Assembly (NCBI RefSeq): GCF_003367235.1
Contig: NZ_QRGP01000002.1
Location: 186,001-250,000, forward strand
Direction of reading: 5' to 3'
DNA from: Sphingorhabdus pulchriflava
GTDB lineage: Bacteria; Pseudomonadota; Alphaproteobacteria; Sphingomonadales; Sphingomonadaceae
Length of the DNA: 64,000 nucleotides
Shown: positions 33,063 through 39,321 of the stretch, piece by piece
How positions within the stretch are numbered: position 1 is the stretch's first letter
How the letters are laid out: every line of letters starts with the position of its first letter
Notes under the pieces: generated by a model
The model's input: only the letters and a program-made list of their open reading frames with translations
Told to the model about the DNA's origin: nothing
Databases searched by the model: none
Program-made: the position numbers and the translations under genes

Positions 33063-33773
33063 TTATTGGATCCAACCTAATGAAATAGCTATCTTTTCTT
33101 TGTCGCCATTTAACGGATCGGATGCCTTCAGACGTTCCATTGCGGTATCCAGCGCTGCCGGTTCGCTTCCAGCGGCCGTACCGATTTCACTGCCATTTCC
33201 GACAACAGCACCATATTTGGCCTGAGCCTCGATCGTCCATTTGCCACCCGAGCGGCAAGCAATTCCACCGCCAGTGTTCTCACCGGAAAATTCGCGGCAA
33301 AAGCGGCCATCGCCTGCGCGGAAGGTGAGGACGGGGCCGACGGTGTCACCACTCGCCAATTCTCTTGTCTGCCCTGAAGGCAGCTTCTCCATCGCGATCT
33401 GGAATTGCTGGTCATCAGCAAATCCTCCGGCTTCGGGCTGAAACAGCACCATCGCTATTGCCAGCGACGCCGCAAGCGCTCCACCCACAAGACCGATGCG
33501 GCCCCACGACCAACGATTGTCATTCGCGGCGACGGGAAGTGCTTTTGCTTCACCTTCAACGGTCCCGAGCCCCAGGCGTTCGAGCAAGGCAGCGTCTATC
33601 CCGTCTTCTGAAAGCGGAAATGCAGCGCGCACCATTGCGTCACTGGCCTGCCACTGGTGCACCTCGGCGGCGAGCGCAGCATCATCCCGCATCTCCGCTT
33701 CAAAACGCGCGCGCGCTTCGCCGGTCAGGTTCCCGTCCAGATAAGCGGCGATTGTTTCTGCCCGGTCAGCCAT
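33063..33773 (-). CDS. transmembrane anti-sigma factor
   Basis: From ATG 33773 the protein has 236 residues. The cytoplasmic N-terminus has ETIAAYLDGNLTGEARARFEAEMRDDAALAAEV, the typical start of zinc-less anti-sigma domains. One membrane helix spans residues 92-111, and a periplasmic domain carries a probable disulfide pair (Cys159, Cys173) in a FCREF...GIACR context. The start lies inside the sigma gene (8-base overlap, ATGGCTGA), the usual coupling for sigma/anti-sigma pairs. The periplasmic domain may sense the envelope signal. Confidence 0.85.
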   Translation of the reverse strand: MADRAETIAAYLDGNLTGEARARFEAEMRDDAALAAEVHQWQASDAMVRAAFPLSEDGIDAALLERLGLGTVEGEAKALPVAANDNRWSWGRIGLVGGALAASLAIAMVLFQPEAGGFADDQQFQIAMEKLPSGQTRELASGDTVGPVLTFRAGDGRFCREFSGENTGGGIACRSGGKWTIEAQAKYGAVVGNGSEIGTAAGSEPAALDTAMERLKASDPLNGDKEKIAISLGWIQ

Positions 33774-34290
33774 TGTCCTGTCTTTCGCCATATAGTGCAC
33801 GGTCGATCGACTGGCGCGCCCGCGCTATGCGGCTCATCACCGTTCCGATCGGGATATCGAGGATTTCCGCCGCTTCCTTGTAAGTACGTCCGTCGAGCAC
33901 AACCAGCGCCATCAACGCTCGTTGATCATCCGGCAGCGTCGCCATTGCCATCTTTGCCCGTTCAAGATCTGAACGCCCCTCGACGATGGCTCGCCCATCG
34001 TCTCCGGCGATAGAAACCGCTTCGTCGATGTCGATCGAAGTGCCGCGACGGGCCGAAGCCCTCGCTTCATCGATATGGATGTTTTGCGCGATCCGGAACA
34101 TCCAGCTTTCCAGGCTCGTGCCCGGTTGCCACTGGTCGATTCGCGTCAGCGCCCTTTCGACTGTTGCTTGCATCAAATCATCGCCCCTGTCTTCGCTCCG
34201 CGACAGCACCATACAGAAACGGCGCAGGCGCGGCAGAAATGCCACGATGCGTGCCTTGACGCTTTCCATCTCTGCGTTGCCGGCGTGCAT
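33766..34290 (-). CDS. ECF-family RNA polymerase sigma factor
   Basis: This 174-residue protein has only sigma regions 2 and 4. Region 2 reads LPRLRRFCMVLSRSEDRGDDLMQATVERALTRIDQWQPGTSLESWMFRIAQNIHIDEAR; region 4 reads LPDDQRALMALVVLDGRTYKEAAEILDIPIGTVMSRIARARQSI. It is co-encoded with a membrane anti-sigma factor and diverges from a subtilase. Upstream on its own strand is an ECF-like site (GAACC-N15-CGTCT), consistent with autoregulation. The exact ECF group was not assigned. Confidence 0.93.
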   Translation of the reverse strand: MHAGNAEMESVKARIVAFLPRLRRFCMVLSRSEDRGDDLMQATVERALTRIDQWQPGTSLESWMFRIAQNIHIDEARASARRGTSIDIDEAVSIAGDDGRAIVEGRSDLERAKMAMATLPDDQRALMALVVLDGRTYKEAAEILDIPIGTVMSRIARARQSIDRALYGERQDNG

Positions 34291-34364
34291 CCTGTTCGAA
34301 GCCCTAACGTATCGAGGCGGATTTTATTCCGTAATCGAAACCCCAAAAATCTATCTGCATGGAT

Positions 34365-34389
34365 AGACGTGATTTTATTTCTCCGGTTC
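34365..34389 (-). promoter_or_regulatory. putative autoregulated ECF promoter of the sigma operon
   Basis: Minus-strand GAACC at 34389-34385, a 15-base spacer, then CGTCT at 34369-34365. AAC in the -35 and CGT in the -10 are the hallmark of ECF promoters. It lies about 75 bases before the sigma ATG and directly back to back with the subtilase promoter. Confidence 0.55.
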
Positions 34390-34392
34390 AGT

Positions 34393-34419
34393 GGAATAAT
34401 TGTCAAGGCTGACCGTTGT
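34393..34419 (+). promoter_or_regulatory. ECF-type promoter signature, copy 2 (subtilase)
   Basis: GGAATAATTG at 34393-34402, 10 bases, then CCGTTGT at 34413-34419. It is identical at all 17 fixed positions and in spacing to the copy upstream of the repeat-protein gene. The subtilase ATG is 55 bases downstream. Confidence 0.65.
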
Positions 34420-34473
34420 CACTGCATGATACAGCATATTGCAAAATGGGGCCGAAAGCGCGAGACTTCGCCT

Positions 34474-36003
34474 ATGGCTCGAAATAAAACCGGTACCACC
34501 GTTTCGAAAGCGGGATTGACCGCGATCATAACAGTGGCGCTGACATCGGGTTCCGCCCAGTTGCACGCCGGCGACCGCGAGGACCGTGCAGACAAGGCGA
34601 TGGAAGCCTCGATCCGGGCTGCGGAACGCGCAACTAGGGACAGCGCGCGCGCCAGCGAAGAAGCCGCGCGCGCCGCTGAACGCACGCGGATAGACGAAAT
34701 CAAAACCACCGAAGATGGTCAACGCGCCGAAGTCCGCGCTGCCGAAGACTTGGCCAAGGCTCAGGCCGATGCTCAAGAGCAGGCGATCAAAGATGCCGCC
34801 GACGCAGAGGAACAGGCCGCCAAAGACGCGGCGGACGCAGCCGACGATGCCGCAAAGGCTGCCGAAGATGCTGCCAAAGACGCCGCCGATGCAGCCGAGG
34901 ATGCGGCTAAGGCTGCAGAAGATGCAATGGAGGACAGCCATGGCTCCTCCGAAACGATGCGCGATCTTGCAAGCTCTGAAAGCCCCGATTTTGACGGAAA
35001 GGGGTTCCCGGTCCGTAATGGAGAAATCGTCGGCATCGATGTCGACGAAAGATCGGTCGGGCTAGCTGTCGGTGCGGGATTTACGGTTATCGAGCGGACA
35101 AAACTTCCCGGTCTGGGCAGTGAAGTAATCCGCTTTGCTGCACCAAAGGGCATGGATTCCAGTACAGCGCTGGAATTGATGCGCAGCACCGATGCGCAAG
35201 GCAGCTATGATATGACACATTATTATGGCCTGCTATTCTCCCCGCAAGGCGGACCGTCGGCGAAAAGTGGCTCAGCGATAAAGGCAAAGGCCGGAACTTT
35301 GAAAATCGGCATGATCGATACAGGCGTTGCCGGGCACAAAGCTTTGTCCAAATTATCGCTGATGACACGCGACTTTAGCGGCAATAACAAAGCTGTGCCG
35401 ACAGAGCATGGCACGGCTATTGCCTCTCTGCTTGCCAGCGAAGGCGCGGCGACAATTTATGCCGCGAATATTTTCCAGAGTGGTATCGGCAAACCCTATA
35501 CATCAGCCGACGCCATTGTGCGCGCACTTGACTGGATGGTTCAACAGCAAGTGCCGGTGATAAACATCAGCCTTGCCGGCCCGCGAAACAAAATATTGGA
35601 CGCGCTGGTTCGCAAGGCAAGCACTATGGGCCATGTAATTGTGGCGGCGGCAGGAAATGGCGGCCCGACCGCACCGCCAGCCTATCCGGCAGCATTGCCC
35701 GATGTCGTAGCGGTGACCGCTGTGGACAAAAACCTGCGCGTTTACCGCTACGCCAATCAGGGCAAATATGTTCGCGTTGCGGCGTTGGGCGTCGACATCG
35801 CAGCTGCGACTCCAGGTGGTAAAACCGGCCGGCAAAGTGGCACATCTTTTGCCACCCCGCACGTCGCTGCGTGGATGGCCCGCTGTACCGGCAGCAAGAA
35901 CCCGACAACGCGTCTCAAATGCATAAAGCGGCTCGAAAGCGAAGCCCGAGATTTGGGCGAACCCGGCCGCGATGCAGTATATGGCTACGGCTTTATTTCT
36001 TGA
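34474..36003 (+). CDS. exported subtilisin-like S8 serine protease with Ala/Asp-rich helical N-terminus
   Basis: From ATG 34474 the protein has 509 residues. This start gives a signal peptide ending near QLHA (residue 32), whereas the longer open frame from 34075 runs through the sigma gene. Residues 33-165 are a very regular Ala/Asp/Glu/Lys helix built of repeats such as DAAKAAEDAAKDAADAAEDA. A prodomain-like segment follows (about 180-260), then the S8 catalytic domain with Asp282 (IDTG), His312 (EHGTAIA) and Ser458 (SGTSFATPH). It diverges from the ECF sigma gene and shares a promoter signature with the secreted repeat protein. The substrate is unknown; the repeat protein or the anti-sigma factor are candidates by context only. 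Confidence 0.85.
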   Translation: MARNKTGTTVSKAGLTAIITVALTSGSAQLHAGDREDRADKAMEASIRAAERATRDSARASEEAARAAERTRIDEIKTTEDGQRAEVRAAEDLAKAQADAQEQAIKDAADAEEQAAKDAADAADDAAKAAEDAAKDAADAAEDAAKAAEDAMEDSHGSSETMRDLASSESPDFDGKGFPVRNGEIVGIDVDERSVGLAVGAGFTVIERTKLPGLGSEVIRFAAPKGMDSSTALELMRSTDAQGSYDMTHYYGLLFSPQGGPSAKSGSAIKAKAGTLKIGMIDTGVAGHKALSKLSLMTRDFSGNNKAVPTEHGTAIASLLASEGAATIYAANIFQSGIGKPYTSADAIVRALDWMVQQQVPVINISLAGPRNKILDALVRKASTMGHVIVAAAGNGGPTAPPAYPAALPDVVAVTAVDKNLRVYRYANQGKYVRVAALGVDIAAATPGGKTGRQSGTSFATPHVAAWMARCTGSKNPTTRLKCIKRLESEARDLGEPGRDAVYGYGFIS

Positions 36004-36009
36004 AATCCG

Positions 36010-37347
36010 CTAGAGAAAGTTGAGCGCCAGCCCAGCCAGTGCACATAACGCCAGCGTGTGGATAATTCCCCATTTGAGGCCGAATAGCATGAATGCTGCG
36101 CCAAGCCCGATGGCCAGTGCTCTGAGATCGAGCGTGGCCCATTCCGGCCACCAGACCGAGCCGATGCCAAAATCAAGCTGGCCCACATTGCGGAACAGCA
36201 CATGCAGCGCAAACCAGATCGACAGGTTGGCAATTACGCCGACCACGGCAGCGGTAATTGCCGCGAGGGTACCTTGAAGCCACGCGACGCCCCGCATCCG
36301 TTCGATCAAAGGGGCAAGCGCAAAGATCCACAGAAAGCAGGGGGCGAAGGTGACCCATGTGGTAAGCAGCGCTGCCAACACGCCTGCTGTCCATGCATCG
36401 AAGGGGTCAGGTGCCCGGAAGCCTGCAAGAAAGCCGACAAACTGGGTGACGAGGATCAATGGGCCGGGCGTGGTTTCGGCAAGGCCCAGCCCGTCGGCCA
36501 TTTCGCCCGCGCTCAGCCAGCCAAAGCCGCTCACCGCCTCCTGCGCCATATAGGCGAGCACGGCATAGGCGCCGCCGAAGGTGACGATGGCGAGTTGTGA
36601 AAAAAAGGCTCCGACCTTCCACAGGACATGCTCCTGCCCCAGCGTGAGCAGAATTAGAATCATGGGCGCAGCCCAGATGATGCCCCAGACGAAAACGGTT
36701 TTGGCTATATGCGCTAGCCAATGGCCGGTCGGTGCGGTTGTAGGGGCAGCTGTTGGCTTCAGCGCAAACAGCGCAGGCGCTTTCCACGCGACGATCGCGC
36801 CGACCAATGCTGCTGCCAATATAAGTAAGGGGAAGGGGATATGGAGCGCGAACAGCGCCATAAAGGCGATCACGGCCAGCGCGCGCTTCGCAGGCGTGGT
36901 CAGCGCCTTGCCCGCAATTCGCAGCAGCGCCTGCACTACGATCGCAAGCACTGCGGCCTTGATGCCAAAGAACAGGCCTTGCAGCCAACCAACCTGCATC
37001 GACAGTACATATAGCGCCGACAGACCAAGCATCACCGATGCACCAGGAATCACAAACAACAAGCCTGCGATCAGCCCGCCCAGCGTGCCGTGCAAGCGCC
37101 AGCCGACCCAAGCGGCCAGTTGTTGAGCCTCGGGCCCGGGCAGCAAATGACACAGATTCAGCGCCTGCAGATATTCGTCTTCGGAAACCCATTGTCTCCG
37201 GTCGACGACTTCCTCGTGCATCAACGCAATCTGACCTGCAGGCCCCCCAAAGCTGACAAGTCCTATCTTGCCAAACAGGCGAGTCAGTTCGCCGAGCGAA
37301 ACGGTAGGTGAAGGGGAGGCGGGAATTGTGGTGATCGTCACAAGCAT
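36010..37347 (-). CDS. chrA: chromate efflux transporter ChrA (CHR family)
   Basis: The protein of about 445 residues has two homologous CHR domains. The first has FGKIGLVSFGGPAGQIALMHEEVVDRRQWV and LLPGPEAQQLAAWVGWRLHG; the second has QLAIVTFGGAYAVLAYMAQEAV and ETTPGPLILVTQFVGFLAG, with about ten membrane helices. CHR proteins export chromate or take part in sulfate-like oxyanion balance. An upstream TTG (37377) would add ten residues; the ATG at 37347 has AGGAG only one base away, so the exact start is uncertain. Stop codons of this gene and the subtilase are 6 bases apart, with no terminator seen. Confidence 0.9.
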   Translation of the reverse strand: MLVTITTIPASPSPTVSLGELTRLFGKIGLVSFGGPAGQIALMHEEVVDRRQWVSEDEYLQALNLCHLLPGPEAQQLAAWVGWRLHGTLGGLIAGLLFVIPGASVMLGLSALYVLSMQVGWLQGLFFGIKAAVLAIVVQALLRIAGKALTTPAKRALAVIAFMALFALHIPFPLLILAAALVGAIVAWKAPALFALKPTAAPTTAPTGHWLAHIAKTVFVWGIIWAAPMILILLTLGQEHVLWKVGAFFSQLAIVTFGGAYAVLAYMAQEAVSGFGWLSAGEMADGLGLAETTPGPLILVTQFVGFLAGFRAPDPFDAWTAGVLAALLTTWVTFAPCFLWIFALAPLIERMRGVAWLQGTLAAITAAVVGVIANLSIWFALHVLFRNVGQLDFGIGSVWWPEWATLDLRALAIGLGAAFMLFGLKWGIIHTLALCALAGLALNFL

Positions 37348-37516
37348 GCTCCTTTTGTCCGCCAGAATGGCAGCCAAATGGCAACGCTTGAGCTGTCAGC
37401 TGAGTGACAACTTGACCGGGAGGTCGCTTTGCCCCGGTCCGTGTCGACTAACGAAGCGGGCGGGGGCTAGCAATACATTAATTCTTCTATCCCGCAAAGT
37501 AGCGGGCAGAGCAGCG

Positions 37517-37714
37517 TCAGGCCGTTTCGGCCAGAGCGCGTTTCTCCGCCTCGGTCGCAGCACGCGTGGCAATCACGCTTTCGGCCTTCTCAGCCATGTC
37601 GTTCCAGGTGTCGCGCGCGACCAGATGGCGTTCGCGAACATTGGTGAGCGTGGCCTTTTCGGCATCCAGTTGCGCCTGGGCGGCGCGCTGGCGATAAAAT
37701 TCGACGGTAGCCAT
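37517..37714 (-). CDS. small conserved hypothetical protein
   Basis: The 65-residue product MATVEFYRQRAAQAQLDAEK... is entirely helical and charged, with VRERHLVARDTWNDMAEKAES in the middle. Very similar small proteins sit near infA or elsewhere in sphingomonads as far as I recall, without known function. It follows infA after 19 bases on the same strand, so it is probably the last gene of the csp-infA group. Confidence 0.65.
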   Translation of the reverse strand: MATVEFYRQRAAQAQLDAEKATLTNVRERHLVARDTWNDMAEKAESVIATRAATEAEKRALAETA

Positions 37715-37733
37715 GCGGGCTCCCTTCTATGGT

Positions 37734-37991
37734 TCAGCGCCGCTTCGGTCCGGGACCAAAGCCCGATCCGGGGGTGCGCTCACGGAATATGATGCGCCCT
37801 TTTGAAAGGTCATAGGGCGTCATTTCGACATGGACGCGGTCGCCCACGACGGAGCGGATGCGGAATTTCCGCATCTTCCCCGCCGTGTAAGCGATTATCC
37901 GGTGTTCGTTTTCCAGCATGACGCCAAAGCGGCCATCAGGCAGGATTTCATCGATTACACCTTCGAGCGTCAGTAGCTCTTCTTTGGCCAA
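37734..37991 (-). CDS. infA: translation initiation factor IF-1
   Basis: This 85-residue S1/OB-fold protein reads [63 protein letters not shown], a clear IF-1. It is longer than the usual 72 residues through a basic Gly/Pro/Arg tail ([13 protein letters not shown]), as seen in other alphaproteobacteria. It lies 3 bases after the cold-shock gene, so both are likely on one transcript. Confidence 0.96.
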   Translation of the reverse strand: MAKEELLTLEGVIDEILPDGRFGVMLENEHRIIAYTAGKMRKFRIRSVVGDRVHVEMTPYDLSKGRIIFRERTPGSGFGPGPKRR

Positions 37992-37994
37992 AAC

Positions 37995-38204
37995 TTAGTC
38001 GGCCGCCGAAAGGTTGATCGCGGCTTTCTTGCCGTCGCGACCAGATTCGACGTCATAATTGACGCGCTGTTCCTTGTTCAGCGTCGACATACCGGCTGCC
38101 ATCACGGCAGAGATATGGACAAAGCTGTCATCGCCACCGCCATCGGGTGCAATAAAGCCATAGCCTTTTTCGGTGTTGAAGAATTTTACGGTACCTGTGG
38201 TCAT
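37995..38204 (-). CDS. cold-shock domain protein
   Basis: The 69-residue CspA-family protein carries both RNA-binding motifs, GYGFIAPD at residues 14-21 and DSFVHISAV at residues 26-34. It has the compact single cold-shock domain and binds single-stranded RNA or DNA. Its stop is 3 bases from infA, which couples a CSP and IF-1 in one operon. About 290 bases upstream are shared with the divergent Rrf2 gene. Confidence 0.95.
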   Translation of the reverse strand: MTTGTVKFFNTEKGYGFIAPDGGGDDSFVHISAVMAAGMSTLNKEQRVNYDVESGRDGKKAAINLSAAD

Positions 38205-38495
38205 GGGTCGTTCCTTTCACGAAACAGTTTACCCGAACGGCAACAGCGCCGTGCGGGGAGGCCAGGGTCGTGTGAGAAAAGACGTTGCGCGTGCCAGACC
38301 CTGTCCCTGTTGGACTTCGGCCCGAAATGCACCTCAAATTTCCGTCGCGTTCGACGATAGCAGACTCCTGTATAACATAGTCCTTGTGGATAAGCAAACG
38401 GATGGGGTTTTGTGCCTGTGCAGCAGGGCAATTTTGTCCCGGAAACCAACGGCAATGTCCTTGCGACTTGGCGCTCTCTACTCCATAAGTTGACA

Positions 38496-38927
38496 ATGCT
38501 GTCGCAAAAAACCCGCTACACCATTCGCGCTCTGATGCACTTGGCTGACAAATACCAGCAGGGCTTGGTACCGCTGACCGAAATTGCCGAGGCGCAGAAT
38601 ATTCCGGCCAAGTTCCTGACGGTGATATTGTCCGAGATGAGCCGCGCGGGCATTGTGGTGTCGCAGCGCGGACGCGATGGTGGATATGAACTGGCCTTGG
38701 CACCAGTCGACATCAGCTATGGCGACATCATCCGGATCAGCCGCGGCTCGCTCGCGCTCGTCCCCTGTGCCAGCCGTTTCGCGCATGAAAAATGCAAGAA
38801 CTGCCTGGAGGAAAGCGAATGCCGCATGCGCGCGTTAATGCTTCAGGTGCGCGATGAAACTGCGGCGGTGCTCGACCGGATCAGCCTTGCCGACCCGATC
38901 GATATGGGCGTGATGGCCGAGGGCTGA
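38496..38927 (+). CDS. Rrf2-family transcriptional regulator with four C-terminal cysteines
   Basis: From ATG 38496 the protein has 143 residues: a winged-helix domain MLSQKTRYTIRALMHLADKY...LTEIAEAQNIPAKFLTVILSEMSRAGIVVSQRGRDGGYELA, then Cys91, Cys100, Cys103 and Cys109. The Cys-x8-Cys-x2-Cys-x5-Cys cluster is like the Fe-S or metal site of IscR/NsrR-type members. TTGACA directly precedes the ATG, so a leaderless or very short transcript is possible. It heads a plus-strand group with YezD, a TonB receptor and TauE/SafE, which suggests control of sulfur acquisition. Confidence 0.9.
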   Translation: MLSQKTRYTIRALMHLADKYQQGLVPLTEIAEAQNIPAKFLTVILSEMSRAGIVVSQRGRDGGYELALAPVDISYGDIIRISRGSLALVPCASRFAHEKCKNCLEESECRMRALMLQVRDETAAVLDRISLADPIDMGVMAEG

Positions 38928-38989
38928 GCCCCGCTTTCGATTCAACCGACAAAACTTTCTTTTGGTCGACACGAAGCAAAAATTGAATT

Positions 38990-39008
38990 GTCAACTGAAA
39001 CGGTTGAC
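38990..39008 (+). promoter_or_regulatory. inverted repeat GTCAAC-N7-GTTGAC upstream of yezD
   Basis: Perfect 6-bp arms at 38990-38995 and 39003-39008 lie just before the promoter-like TATAG (39010-39014) and 35 bases before the YezD ATG. A GTTGAC half-site also occurs at 38488-38493 next to the Rrf2 start. It is a good operator candidate for the Rrf2 protein. Confidence 0.5.
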
Positions 39009-39043
39009 TATAGCCGGTAGCTGTTCAGATCAGGAGGACAGCT

Positions 39044-39220
39044 ATGGCCAATGCCAATGAAGATCATGACAGGGAAAGCCGAAAGGGTGACATTCCGCCT
39101 GCTTTGCAGTCGGTGCTCGACGCGCTGGGCAGGCTGAAATTCGGTGCGATCCAGTTGACTGTGCACGAAGGCAAACTCGTCCAGGTCGACGTCACCGAAC
39201 GCCAGCGCTTTTCGAACTGA
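39044..39220 (+). CDS. YezD family (DUF2292) small protein
   Basis: A 58-residue product with an AGGAGG ribosome site at 39032-39037. The core PPALQSVLDALGRLKFGAIQLTVHEGKLVQVDVTERQRF matches the YezD/DUF2292 pattern, in which a short helix is followed by GxIxLTVHxGxVVQIxxTE. These proteins occur in sulfur-assimilation neighbourhoods; the biochemical role is not known to me. It lies between the candidate operator and the TonB receptor gene. Confidence 0.8.
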   Translation: MANANEDHDRESRKGDIPPALQSVLDALGRLKFGAIQLTVHEGKLVQVDVTERQRFSN

Positions 39221-39321
39221 ACCCTAACAACCGAACTCTCCCGGCCCATTGGGCCTAACTTGCAGACCGGACGACCGGATGCATTTCCTTTTCCAAACTC
39301 ATTCCATGACAGGACTGGAAC

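Noticed and set aside
32548-33225. Hydrophobic plus-strand frame opposite the repeat protein (Val/Ile/Ala-rich)
   Set aside because: It is the reverse reading of the Asp/Gly/Arg repeat DNA and extends into the anti-sigma gene; the minus strand has the ribosome site, signal peptide and promoter signature.
34075-34473. In-frame upstream extension of the subtilase
   Set aside because: It would run antisense through the sigma gene and bury the signal peptide; ATG 34474 gives a normal export signal.
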